64,000 bases of DNA, taken from the NCBI RefSeq assembly GCF_014647115.1, contig NZ_BMOO01000005.1, forward strand, positions 186,001-250,000, in the 5' to 3' direction. Every line of letters begins with the position of its first letter. Position 1 is the stretch's first letter. Made by a program: the position numbers and the translations under genes. The DNA comes from Halarchaeum rubridurum (lineage in GTDB: Archaea > Halobacteriota > Halobacteria > Halobacteriales > Halobacteriaceae). This document shows positions 24,033 to 31,819 of the stretch, piece by piece. Below the pieces are notes generated by a model, which saw only the letters and a program-made list of their open reading frames with translations, did no database searches and had not been told where the DNA came from.

Positions 24033-24710
24033 ATGGTTCCACCCCTCGCCGTCGACATCGACGGCACGCTGACGGATGGGGCGGGCGCTATCGACCCGCG
24101 GGTGTTCGACGTCCTGCAGGCGTGGGCGTCGCCGGTCGTCGTGGCGACCGGGAAGGCGTTCCCGTACCCGGTGGCGCTCGCGCACTTCCTCGCCATCGAG
24201 CGCGCGGTAATCGCGGAGAACGGCGGCGTCTCGCTCGTCGGCGACGACCTCGTCGTGCACGGGGACCGCGCGGGCGCACAGCGCGTCGCGGACGCCTACC
24301 GCGACGAGGGGTACGACCTCGGGTGGGGCGGCGTCGACCTGACGAACCGGTGGCGGGAGACGGAGGTCGCGGTGAGCCGCGACCGGCCGCTCGCCCCCCT
24401 GCGACGCCTCGCGGAGGCCGAGGGACTCGAAGTCGTCGACACGGGCTACGCCTACCACGTGAAGGCCCCGAATATCAGCAAGGGCCGTGCGCTGCGCGAC
24501 GTCGCGGACCGACTCGGTTACGACGTGACCGACTTCGCGGCGGTCGGCGACTCGCGCAACGACGCGCACATGTTCGAGGAGGTGGGGACGAGCTACGCGG
24601 TGTCGAACGCGGACGAGCACGCGCTCGCCGCGGCCGACAACGTGACCGAGGCGTCGTACGCGGGCGGGTTCGTCGAGGCCGCCGAGGCCATCGCGGAGCG
24701 GGCGGAGTAA
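24033..24710 (+). CDS. HAD-family phosphatase, archaeal phosphoglycolate phosphatase type
   Basis: 225 residues from ATG 24033; a TATA-like GGTTTTGTC at 24002-24010 fits a leaderless start. HAD motif I is DIDGTLT near the N-terminus, motif II is VVVATGKA, the conserved lysine is in APNISKGRAL and motif III is AVGDSRND. Together with a cap of about 75 residues between motifs II and III this is the Cof/sucrose-phosphatase-like layout of the archaeal phosphoglycolate phosphatases (TA0175 group). The following sugar-kinase gene begins at the base after its stop, so the two are co-expressed and may act on related compounds. Other phosphate esters are possible substrates. Confidence 0.87.
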   Translation: MVPPLAVDIDGTLTDGAGAIDPRVFDVLQAWASPVVVATGKAFPYPVALAHFLAIERAVIAENGGVSLVGDDLVVHGDRAGAQRVADAYRDEGYDLGWGGVDLTNRWRETEVAVSRDRPLAPLRRLAEAEGLEVVDTGYAYHVKAPNISKGRALRDVADRLGYDVTDFAAVGDSRNDAHMFEEVGTSYAVSNADEHALAAADNVTEASYAGGFVEAAEAIAERAE

Positions 24711-25892
24711 GTGGAGATGGAGGACATCGCGGACGCGCTCGGTCGCGCGGCGGACGTCTCGGTGACGTGCCTGCCGGACGGGAGCGTCGACCGTCGGTAC
24801 GCGGTCGAGGACGCCGCGGGGGACGTCGAGACGCGCCGGGACCTCGGCCGGCGTATCGCCACGGGGCACGCGAAGTCGTTCCTCGTCGACCACGAGGGGA
24901 CGGCTCCCGGCGGCCAGGCGGTGAACGCCGCGCGACAGCTCCACGCGCTCGGCGCGACGACGACGCTCTACGGCCACCTCGACCACGCGGTCTTCGACGG
25001 CCTCCCGTTCCGGACGCGCTCGATGGGTCGCCCGGCGGACGTCGCCGTCTTCGAGTTCGACGACGACGCCGTGATGTTCACGGAGGAGTCGCCGGACGTC
25101 GCCGACTGGTGTCTCGACGCCCTCGACGCCGTCGCCGACGCGGACGCGGAGACGGGCCCGTTCGAGGCGGACGCGGTCGTGTGGACGAACTGGGCGTCGA
25201 CCGCGAACGGGACGGCGGCGCTGCGGGCGCTCGCGGAGCGCGAACGCGGGGCGGAGCGTGGCGACGGTGGCGACGGAACGGCGTATAGCGGCGATGGTGG
25301 TGGAACGGGTGAGACGAGCGACGACACCGAGGTCGACGCGTGCGGAGGCGACGGCGCCGGCACGCTGACGCCGCGCGCGGACGGCCGCCGGTGGCTCGTC
25401 CTCGACCCCGGCGACGTGACGGTGTGCGAGCGCGACGCCGTCGGGCCGTTCCTCGACGCGCTCGCGGCACTCGACGGGTTCGACGTCGCGTTGAGCGTCA
25501 ACGACGACGAGCTCGACTTCCTCGCGGACGCGCTCGGCGGTGAGTCGGACGCGGCCGGCACGGACGGGGAGGTGAGCGACGCCGCGCGTCTCGAACGCGT
25601 CCGAGAGCGCGGTGACCTCTCCCTCGCGGTGTTGCACGGGGTGGACGCGGCCGTGGCGCGCGACGCGGAAGGGACGACGCGGTGTCCGAACCTCGCGGTC
25701 GACGCGCGCCGCTACACGGGAGGCGGCGACCGCTTCAGCGCGGGGTTGGCGTACGCGCTCGCGGCCGACTGGACGCTCGGCGAGGCGCTGACGCTCGCCA
25801 ACGCCTGCGCGACGTACTACGTCTCGCACGCGGAGACGGCGGGCCCGGACGGCCTCGCGGCGTGGCTCGCCGGGCGGGACGTGGACGGCTGA
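24711..25892 (+). CDS. PfkB-family carbohydrate kinase with low-complexity insertion
   Basis: 393 residues from GTG 24711, or 391 from ATG 24717. PfkB signature 1 is present as GGQAVNAARQLHALGA and signature 2 as TGGGDRFSAGLAYALA with the catalytic Asp. It would phosphorylate a sugar or nucleoside with ATP. Odd: residues about 180-215 are a Gly/Asp/Thr-rich insertion (GDGGDGTAYSGDGGGTG) in the middle of the domain, not usual for the family. It abuts the HAD phosphatase gene with no gap, so a kinase and a phosphatase share an operon; the substrate is unknown. Confidence 0.85.
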   Translation: MEMEDIADALGRAADVSVTCLPDGSVDRRYAVEDAAGDVETRRDLGRRIATGHAKSFLVDHEGTAPGGQAVNAARQLHALGATTTLYGHLDHAVFDGLPFRTRSMGRPADVAVFEFDDDAVMFTEESPDVADWCLDALDAVADADAETGPFEADAVVWTNWASTANGTAALRALAERERGAERGDGGDGTAYSGDGGGTGETSDDTEVDACGGDGAGTLTPRADGRRWLVLDPGDVTVCERDAVGPFLDALAALDGFDVALSVNDDELDFLADALGGESDAAGTDGEVSDAARLERVRERGDLSLAVLHGVDAAVARDAEGTTRCPNLAVDARRYTGGGDRFSAGLAYALAADWTLGEALTLANACATYYVSHAETAGPDGLAAWLAGRDVDG

Positions 25893-25942
25893 CGGCGACT
25901 TTCCCCGCTCTTTTTGGGACCGTGTTGAGAACGTGCACCACC

Positions 25943-26437
25943 GTGACTCCCCCCTCGGACCGACCCGCCGTGGACGACGACGTCGCCGACGCCGGTGGAC
26001 CCGCCGAGCGCTCGGCGGACACCGTCCTCGTCGTCGGCCGCGACGCCGACCGCCACGAGCGGACGTGCCGGTCGCTCGCGACCGACGCCGATTATCGGCT
26101 ACGCGCGCTGTTCGACGAGACCCCGGTCGTCGACGTCAACGACTGGTACGAGGACGGCGTCTTCGCCGGGATGACGCCCTCGCAACTCGGTATCGCGGTC
26201 TCGGACGCGACGAGCACGCTCGCGTCCGTCGGCGAGACGCCCGCGTACCACGTCTGTCTCGACGCGGTGCCGCCGCTCGACGGGGCGGACGACGAGCGCG
26301 CGCTCTTCCGGTTCCTCCACGCCTTCCTCTCGCACGTCACGACCGACGGCGGGCGCTGTCACCTCCACCTCGACGAGTACGGCGTCGCGGACACCGTCGC
26401 GCCGCTGTTCGACCGCGTCGTCGACGACCGCGAGTGA
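25943..26437 (+). CDS. RAD55/DUF7504-like protein lacking the P-loop
   Basis: 164 residues from GTG 25943, supported by a T-rich TATA-like element (CTTTTTGGG) at about 25910-25918. The second half aligns by eye with the RAD55-like protein at 35477: SQLGIAVSDA against GIGIEFSE, then ALFRFLHAFLSHV against RLFRFLHVFTSQI, then VAPLFDRVVD against ISQLFDGMVE. The N-terminal part has a strand (TVLVVGRD) but no GxxxxGK motif. It therefore looks like a haloarchaeal DUF7504-type, KaiC-related regulator that has lost nucleotide binding. Its partner is unknown. Confidence 0.65.
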   Translation: MTPPSDRPAVDDDVADAGGPAERSADTVLVVGRDADRHERTCRSLATDADYRLRALFDETPVVDVNDWYEDGVFAGMTPSQLGIAVSDATSTLASVGETPAYHVCLDAVPPLDGADDERALFRFLHAFLSHVTTDGGRCHLHLDEYGVADTVAPLFDRVVDDRE

Positions 26438-26445
26438 CGGTCGGC

Positions 26446-26568
26446 CTATCGGATCGCGTCCGCGTCGAACGCCCGCTCGCACGCCCGACAGTAGTACGCG
26501 TTGAGACCGCGTTTCTCGACGGCATCGGTACGCGCACACACCGGACAGGGGATGTCGACGACGACCAC
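26446..26568 (-). CDS. Unannotated 40-residue zinc-ribbon protein
   Basis: A frame of 40 codons read from GTG at 26568 to TAG at 26446-26448. It has two cysteine pairs, CPVC (residues 8-11) and CRAC (27-30), separated by 15 residues including RGLNAYY, followed by ERAFDADAIR. That is a complete four-cysteine zinc ribbon of the kind found in the many small CPxCG proteins of haloarchaea. It lies 81 nt downstream of the DUF5789 gene on the same strand and ends 8 nt from the stop of the convergent gene. The start is uncertain since only GTG is available. Function unknown. Confidence 0.7.
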   Translation of the reverse strand: MVVVDIPCPVCARTDAVEKRGLNAYYCRACERAFDADAIR

Positions 26569-26649
26569 GCCGTCCCGGACGCGTCCGTGGGAGATGAGGC
26601 GTTCGGCTGGGGTTCGAGTGCGAGGGGTAGGGCGTGCGGAGCCGGAGCG

Positions 26650-26985
26650 TCAGAACGAGGGGATGAGCGAGCGCACGAAGCCCACGATACCGCCGGGGCT
26701 CGACTGGCGCGCCTCCTCGAAGACGGGGTGGAGGGCGTTCAGGAGGTCGCGGCGCGACTCGTAGCGCCGCCGCTCGGTGCGTTCGAGCGCCGTCGAGAGC
26801 GCGAGCGTGCGTCCGCCGGTGTCGACCGGGACCTCGGGGTCGCCGGTCGTGTCGACGACCGTCTGCCGGTCGACCGGGTAGGAGAAATCCGCGCCGTCGA
26901 GGAACTCCTCGACGGCCGCGATGCCGAACGTTACGACCGTCGGTTCGTCGTCGGTGTCGTCGCTCGGGGGCGGACGAGCAGCCAT
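26650..26985 (-). CDS. DUF5789 family protein
   Basis: 111 residues. After a disordered N-terminus (PPPSDDTDDEPTVV) comes the family core: FLDGADFSYPVDRQTVVDTTGDPEV, then GGRTLALSTALER and the helix YESRRDLLNALHPVFEEAR. DUF5789 proteins are small, haloarchaea-specific and of unknown function; their core suggests a mixed alpha/beta fold. The C-terminus (GGIVGFVRSLIPSF) is a short amphipathic stretch. The zinc-ribbon gene follows on the same strand and may share the transcript. Confidence 0.82.
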   Translation of the reverse strand: MAARPPPSDDTDDEPTVVTFGIAAVEEFLDGADFSYPVDRQTVVDTTGDPEVPVDTGGRTLALSTALERTERRRYESRRDLLNALHPVFEEARQSSPGGIVGFVRSLIPSF

Positions 26986-27029
26986 ACTGTGACTCCACGG
27001 ACGCTACCGCCGAAAGCGCTACGGTCGAC

Positions 27030-27776
27030 TCATTCGCCCGGGAACGCGCGCTCGTGGAGGCCGGCGGTGACGCGCTCGGCGAGCGCGCGGAGGTTCACGG
27101 TGTCGTAGCGGTTGTACTCGACGAGCCGGTCGAGGGCGGCCTCGTCGTTCTCGCGCTCGTAGCGGTGCCAGAGTCGGACGGCCTCGCGCCCGTCGACGCC
27201 CTCGACGCCCTCCCGGTCGAGGCCGAGTTCGGACTCGATCTGCTTCAGCCCGCCGGTGAGGTCGAGGCGCTTGCAGGGGTACATGAGGTCGAGGTGGGGC
27301 GTCGTGACGTCGAGGTCGAAACTCGACTCGATGAAGGGCGCGTCGAAGCGCTTGCCGTTGAAGGAGACGAGGAGGTCCGCGGCGTCGAGTTCCGCCCGGA
27401 CGTTCGCGGCGGTGAGGTCGTCGCCGCGGACGAGCGTCGTCGTCTCGCCGCCGCGGTGGAAGCTCACCGTCGTCACGTCGTTCGTCGCGGCGTCGAGGCC
27501 CGTCGTCTCGATGTCGAAGAAGCAGGCGTTCTCGGCGAAGTTCTCGTAGGTCCGCCAGAGTTCGCCGTCGGGGAGCGTCTCCGCGAAGAAGTCGGCGTCG
27601 CCCGCGGCGAGGCGCTCGCGGGCGGCCGCGATGTAGTCGTCGACCGCGCGGCCGGTCTTCTCGCCGAGGTGGTCGGGGTCGAAGTCGTCCCAGTGACGGA
27701 CGCCGTCCGCCCAGAGCGACCGCTCGGTGCGCTCGCCGACGCCGTCCACCGCGATGAAGGAGTTCTCGACGCGCAT
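27030..27776 (-). CDS. RNase H-like 3'-5' exonuclease (YprB type)
   Basis: 248 residues. The second half is a DEDD exonuclease fold with all motifs visible: FFDIETTGL (Exo I, about 88), VSFNGKRFDAPFI (Exo II), DLMYPCKR and YNRYDTVNL (Exo III). The N-terminal 70 residues contain VDGVGERTERSLW, a helix-hairpin-helix-like stretch that would bind nucleic acid. The same architecture occurs in YprB-like proteins of bacteria and archaea. It likely trims DNA or RNA 3' ends; the exact substrate is unknown. Its gene is flanked on both sides by small same-strand genes. Confidence 0.85.
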   Translation of the reverse strand: MRVENSFIAVDGVGERTERSLWADGVRHWDDFDPDHLGEKTGRAVDDYIAAARERLAAGDADFFAETLPDGELWRTYENFAENACFFDIETTGLDAATNDVTTVSFHRGGETTTLVRGDDLTAANVRAELDAADLLVSFNGKRFDAPFIESSFDLDVTTPHLDLMYPCKRLDLTGGLKQIESELGLDREGVEGVDGREAVRLWHRYERENDEAALDRLVEYNRYDTVNLRALAERVTAGLHERAFPGE

Positions 27777-27869
27777 ATCCGACCGTGGTCACGAACGCGT
27801 ATGAGTGCTACGCCGCGGCCGTGACGGACCGGCGCGTCACGCACTCTCGTCGTGCGCGCCGTCGCGCGG

Positions 27870-28070
27870 TCACTCGAAGGACGCGCCGCCGCCGGACTCC
27901 TGGCCATCGAGGGCCTCGGTGAGGCCGTCGTCGATGGCGTGGGCGACCGCGCCGTTCTCGTCGCGGACCTCCGCTGCGTGGTCGACTCCCTCGTGCTGTT
28001 CCTCGACGACTTCGTCGGTGCCCGCGACGGTCTCGAAGACCTCGCGCAGGCCGTCCGTATCGGCCGACAT
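27870..28070 (-). CDS. Small acidic haloarchaeal protein
   Basis: 66 residues from the ATG ending at 28070; a TATA-like ACTAATCC at about 28100-28107 fits a leaderless start. The protein is very acidic, helical and without hydrophobic stretches (GLREVFETVAGTDEVVEEQ, then AHAIDDGLTEALDG). The pattern is like small haloarchaeal proteins of unknown function. A much longer open frame runs through this gene on the same strand, but only this part has a promoter and ordinary haloarchaeal composition. Confidence 0.6.
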   Translation of the reverse strand: MSADTDGLREVFETVAGTDEVVEEQHEGVDHAAEVRDENGAVAHAIDDGLTEALDGQESGGGASFE

Positions 28071-28274
28071 GACACCGGGTCCCACCACGGGAGTCGGATT
28101 AGTCCTTTCGGCCGCGGGCAGAAGATTCATACGCGATACACGCTGTCGCGGCGCTTTTCGCCGGGTCGGTCGAGCGCGGTTCTGACTCGACGCGGGTCGG
28201 TGGGTCCGCGGCGACCGGCGGGCGGCCCGCCGCGAGTTGAAGCCTTTTAGTCGGCGCGCGAAGTGGGGGTGGGT

Positions 28275-29651
28275 ATGAACCACGTAGACGTGGCCGTCGT
28301 CGGCGGCGGACCCGCCGGCACGTCGGCCGCCGAGCGCGCCGCCGCCGAGGGTGCCTCGACCGTCGTCTTCGAGAGCGGCGTCCCGCGCGCGGACCGGGAC
28401 CGCCTCGGACCGGACTCCACCGACGCCGCGGGCTTCCTCGACTACTGGGTCGACATCGCCGACATCGACGTGGACGAACTCCCCGAGGGCGTCGTCCAGT
28501 GCGAACTCGACGACGCCGAGTTCATCGGTCCCGAGGAGTCGGTGTCCGTCGACCGGACCGGAATCGAGTCGTCGTACGACGGCTTCGGCTTCACGTTCCA
28601 GCGCGCGAAACTCGACGACTGGCTCCGCGAGCGCGCGGAGGACGCGGGCGCGGACTACCGCGTCGGGGACAGCGTCACGGACGTCGAGACGGACCTCTCG
28701 GACGGCCACGAGCACACGCTCACGCTCTCGAACGGCGAGGAGTGGACGGCTGAGTACGTGATCCTCGCGGACGGCCCGCAGCGCCGCGTCACCATCCCCG
28801 TCCTCGACCGGTTCCTCCCCGCCGACGAGTCGGCGAGCGAGCGCCTGAGCCCGCCGAAGACGAACCACATCGCCTACCAGGAGTACCGGAAGTTCCCGGA
28901 GGGCGTCCTCGACTCGCGCAGCATCAAGTTCTGGTGGGGGTGGATGCCGGGCGAGACGGCCTACCCGTGGGTGTTCCCGAACGCGGACGACGTCGCGCGC
29001 GTCGGGCTCACGATGCCCATCGGGATGGACATGGAGGGGATCGACGCGAGCGACTATCGCCTCCTCCGCGAGGACGACGAGTCGATACCGAACGGCAGCG
29101 AGTACATCCGGCGGCTCCTGGAGGACCTCTACGGCGACGAGTACGACGTCGAATCGGACTTCCCGGTCGTCGAGGAGGGGTACGGGAAGTCGAAGGGGAC
29201 GGAGACGTACTCGATCTCCTCGACGCGGCCGATAGACTCCCCGACCGCGGCCGGCATCGCCGTCGTCGGCGGCGCGATGGGTACCACCTCGGCGTTCCAC
29301 GAGGGCGGCGACCACGTCGCCATCCGCACCGGGAAACTCGCGGGCGAGCTCGCCGCGCTCGACCGACTCGAGGCCTACAACGACGCGTGGAAGGACGCCA
29401 TCGGCGACGAAATCCTGCGGAACGTCGCCATCGCCGACGTCGTCGAGGAGTACGGACCGGACGACTGGGACACCGCCTTCCGCGTCTGCCGGCAGATGCT
29501 CGAATCCGCGGACTCCGGGAAGATAGTCACGCGCAAGAACGCGAGCGTCGGGCTCGACGGGATACGCCTCTACAAGAACTACAAGAGCGCGAAGTTCCGC
29601 TACCGGAAGGGCAAGTACACGCAGCTGCGCGAGGCCGAGTACCGCTACTAG
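28275..29651 (+). CDS. FAD-dependent oxidoreductase, geranylgeranyl reductase family
   Basis: 458 residues from ATG 28275, with a TATA-like CTTTTAG at about 28245-28251. The N-terminal FAD motif is VAVVGGGPAGTSAAERAA. Family marks further on are WLRERAEDAGADYRVG, ILADGPQRR and WWGWMPGETAYPWVFPNADDVARVG, matching the GGR family that saturates isoprenoid chains of archaeal lipids. The second GD-type FAD motif is replaced here by AVVGGAMGTTSAFHEGG. A role in lipid or quinone side-chain hydrogenation is plausible, but the family also contains other flavoproteins. The small gene that follows starts at the base after its stop. Confidence 0.82.
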   Translation: MNHVDVAVVGGGPAGTSAAERAAAEGASTVVFESGVPRADRDRLGPDSTDAAGFLDYWVDIADIDVDELPEGVVQCELDDAEFIGPEESVSVDRTGIESSYDGFGFTFQRAKLDDWLRERAEDAGADYRVGDSVTDVETDLSDGHEHTLTLSNGEEWTAEYVILADGPQRRVTIPVLDRFLPADESASERLSPPKTNHIAYQEYRKFPEGVLDSRSIKFWWGWMPGETAYPWVFPNADDVARVGLTMPIGMDMEGIDASDYRLLREDDESIPNGSEYIRRLLEDLYGDEYDVESDFPVVEEGYGKSKGTETYSISSTRPIDSPTAAGIAVVGGAMGTTSAFHEGGDHVAIRTGKLAGELAALDRLEAYNDAWKDAIGDEILRNVAIADVVEEYGPDDWDTAFRVCRQMLESADSGKIVTRKNASVGLDGIRLYKNYKSAKFRYRKGKYTQLREAEYRY

Positions 29652-29879
29652 ATGGACTGGCACGAGACGACGCCCGACGTGGGCGAACGCTGGGAGCGCG
29701 ACGACGGCAACGCGGTGGTGTCGGTCCGCGAGACCGCGACGGGCGCGTGGGCGGTGACGTACGACCGCCTCCGGCAGGCGCCGGCGGGCGAGGCGTACCG
29801 CCGCGAGACATGCGAGACGGAGGCGGACGCGCTGGCGCTCGCGGCCGAGTGGCGCGACGGCGATTCCGAAGAGGCCTGA
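29652..29879 (+). CDS. Small conserved haloarchaeal protein, possibly DUF7543
   Basis: 75 residues starting at the base after the oxidoreductase stop, so both are on one message. A beta-rich fold is suggested: WERDDGNAVVSVRETATGAWAVTYDRL, then YRRETCETEADALALAAEWRDG. This pattern recalls small haloarchaeal proteins grouped as DUF7543, an assignment I hold loosely. Function unknown; the tight coupling hints at a link with the flavoprotein. Confidence 0.65.
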   Translation: MDWHETTPDVGERWERDDGNAVVSVRETATGAWAVTYDRLRQAPAGEAYRRETCETEADALALAAEWRDGDSEEA

Positions 29880-29954
29880 GTGCTGCGGCCGCTGCGGCGA
29901 CCATCGAGCTTCGAAACGACTTTGTGACGTCCGGTTTTCAACGTAATTTACAGT

Positions 29955-30770
29955 ATGACTAGTCGCATCTCGCGCAGTCTGATCGCTGCGCTCCTCGCAC
30001 TCACCGTCGTCGTCGGGGCCTCGGGCCTCGCCGCCGCCGCGAACACGGCCACCATCTCCGCGGAGCCGAGCACGCCCGGCGACGTCTCGACGCACACCGT
30101 CACCGAGACCGTCGGGAGCACGCTCAACACGTCCTCCTGGAACGGCTTCGCCGTCGACTACACGAACACGAGCGCCGACGCGAGTAACGTCAGCGCGGCT
30201 GACGTGCAGGCCATCGGTATCGACCGCGACGGGAACAGCTCCGGCGCTGCCGTCGACGTGAACGCCTCCGACGACCTCGAGGGCGTCTCCGTCAGCAACA
30301 ACGGCGGCACCGTCACGTTCAGCCTCGGCGGTTCCTACAGCCTCTACGAGGGCGACGAGGTCGTTCTCGTCTACGGGAACGTCACGAACCCCGAAGTCGG
30401 CACGTACAACGTCACGACCGACATCAACCCGCAGTCCAGCGGGAGCGAGGCCGTCGCGTCGCTGACCATCGAGAACGAGTCCACGGAGAACGAGACGACC
30501 ACGACGACGACGACGGAGAACGAGACGAACACCACGTCCACGACGACCTCCACGACGTCGGAGGAGACGTCCACCTCCACGACGACGGAGGAGACGAGCA
30601 CGTCCACGACGTCGACCACGGAAGAGACGTCCACCTCCACGACGGAGGAGACGTCCACGACCGAGGAGAGTAGCGAGGAGACGAGCAGCGGCTCCTCGCC
30701 CGGCTTCGGTGCCGGTCTCGCCCTCGTCGCGCTCGCCGGTGCGGCGCTCGTCGCCGCCCGCAAGCGGTAA
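29955..30770 (+). CDS. PGF-CTERM surface protein
   Basis: 271 residues. A signal peptide (charged start, then IAALLALTVVVGASGLAAAA, cut near residue 28) is followed by a beta-rich domain of about 130 residues with several N-x-S/T sequons. Next is a Thr/Ser/Glu linker (about 170-245) of the kind that is O-glycosylated, and the end is SPGFGAGLALVALAGAALVAARKR: a PGF motif, one membrane helix and a basic tail. That is the archaeosortase A sorting signal, where the tail is removed and the protein lipid-anchored to the cell surface. The function of the globular domain is unknown. Confidence 0.92.
   Translation: MTSRISRSLIAALLALTVVVGASGLAAAANTATISAEPSTPGDVSTHTVTETVGSTLNTSSWNGFAVDYTNTSADASNVSAADVQAIGIDRDGNSSGAAVDVNASDDLEGVSVSNNGGTVTFSLGGSYSLYEGDEVVLVYGNVTNPEVGTYNVTTDINPQSSGSEAVASLTIENESTENETTTTTTTENETNTTSTTTSTTSEETSTSTTTEETSTSTTSTTEETSTSTTEETSTTEESSEETSSGSSPGFGAGLALVALAGAALVAARKR
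30474..30690 (+). repeat. Low-complexity ACG/ACC/GAG coding repeat in the PGF-CTERM linker
   Basis: About 215 nt made almost entirely of Thr, Ser and Glu codons, with recurring GAGGAGACGTCCACCTCCACGACG-like blocks (partial repeats). It encodes the stalk of the surface protein. Such DNA is prone to length change between strains. Confidence 0.75.
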
Positions 30771-30820
30771 CCACCCGCCCTCACCCCGCACTCACCTTCT
30801 TTCGCGTCCCCGACGAGCCC

Positions 30821-31774
30821 CTAGCGATTGCGACCGACGGGGAACGCGACGCGCTCCGGGTGTTCGTTGAACCGCTCGAGAATCCGCCGATAGAGCTCGT
30901 TCTTCGTCCGCTGGCCGCGCTTGGGCGGGACGAGGTAGCGGAGGCGGAGCGTGACGAACGTTCCCTCGGGTTCGACGTTGACGCTCGGGCGCTCGTTCAC
31001 CTCGAGTTCGACCGGTGTCTCCGCGAGCTGCTCGCGGTAGTCCGCGACGCCGCGCGCCATCTCGTCGCCGAGCAGCTCGCCGGCGACGGCGCGCATCTGC
31101 TCGGTGGCGAAGTCGAGGTCCGTCTCGTAGGCGACCTGGACGGACACCTCGTTCCAGACGTAGGGGAACGATTCGCGGCTGAAGTTCGTCACGCCCGTCG
31201 CGAGCACGACGCTGTTCGGGACGGTGATGTGCCGCCCGGAGGGCTGATTCGAGGCGACGAGCCCGCCGTCGACCTCCCACAGCGTCGTGACGAGGACGTC
31301 CACGTCGATGACGTCGCCCGTCGCGCCGTCGATGGCGATACGGTCCCCCACCTCGTAGGGCTCTTTCACCATGACGTAGACCCAGCCGAACAGCGAGAGG
31401 AGGGGCTGTTGGAGGGCGAACGTGACGGCGAAGCCGGCGACACCGAGCGAGACGAGCGCCGGCACCCAGCGGTCCGTGACGACGCCGAGCACCGCGACCG
31501 TCCCGACGAGGACGGCGCACAACCGCAGGACGGACCGGAGCTTGTGTCGCTCGACCTTGTCGGCCGTGCGGCGGACGAGGAAGGAGCCGACGAGGACGTA
31601 CGCGCCGTAACAGCCGGCGACGACGGCGCACGCGAGGAACGCGCGCCCGACGAGTTCGCCGGTGGTGTAGCCGTAGGCGAGCGCGCTCGCGAACGCGCCG
31701 CCGGCGTCGAGTGCGAGACCGCCGGCCATCGCACAGCCGACGGCGAGACAGAGCGCGGCGTACCCGCGTTTCAC
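30821..31774 (-). CDS. MscS-family mechanosensitive ion channel
   Basis: 317 residues from GTG 31774; the TTTTTTG element at about 31800-31807 supports this leaderless start. Three or more membrane helices (about 5-140) end in the pore helix LVSLGVAGFAVTFALQQPLLSLFGWVYV, followed by the MscS beta domain (EVGDRIAIDGATGDVIDVDVLVTTLWEV) and a mixed C-terminal domain. The motif PNSVVLATGVTNFSR is the family's second landmark. It would open on membrane tension to release solutes during osmotic downshock, an important need in halophiles. Confidence 0.92.
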   Translation of the reverse strand: MKRGYAALCLAVGCAMAGGLALDAGGAFASALAYGYTTGELVGRAFLACAVVAGCYGAYVLVGSFLVRRTADKVERHKLRSVLRLCAVLVGTVAVLGVVTDRWVPALVSLGVAGFAVTFALQQPLLSLFGWVYVMVKEPYEVGDRIAIDGATGDVIDVDVLVTTLWEVDGGLVASNQPSGRHITVPNSVVLATGVTNFSRESFPYVWNEVSVQVAYETDLDFATEQMRAVAGELLGDEMARGVADYREQLAETPVELEVNERPSVNVEPEGTFVTLRLRYLVPPKRGQRTKNELYRRILERFNEHPERVAFPVGRNR

Positions 31775-31819
31775 GCCATCCCCTCCGCCGGGGTGGCACA
31801 AAAAACCGGCCGGTCGGGC

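Noticed and set aside
30474-30690. CRISPR-like or tandem-repeat array in the Thr-codon region
   Set aside because: The repeats are codon-based low complexity within a continuous reading frame, with no spacers and no regular period.
27870-30791. A 973-codon open frame on the minus strand running through the flavoprotein and PGF-CTERM genes
   Set aside because: It is antisense to genes with clear families, its composition is Arg/Asp/Val-rich as expected for a shadow frame in GC-rich DNA, and only its last 66 codons have a promoter and look like a protein.
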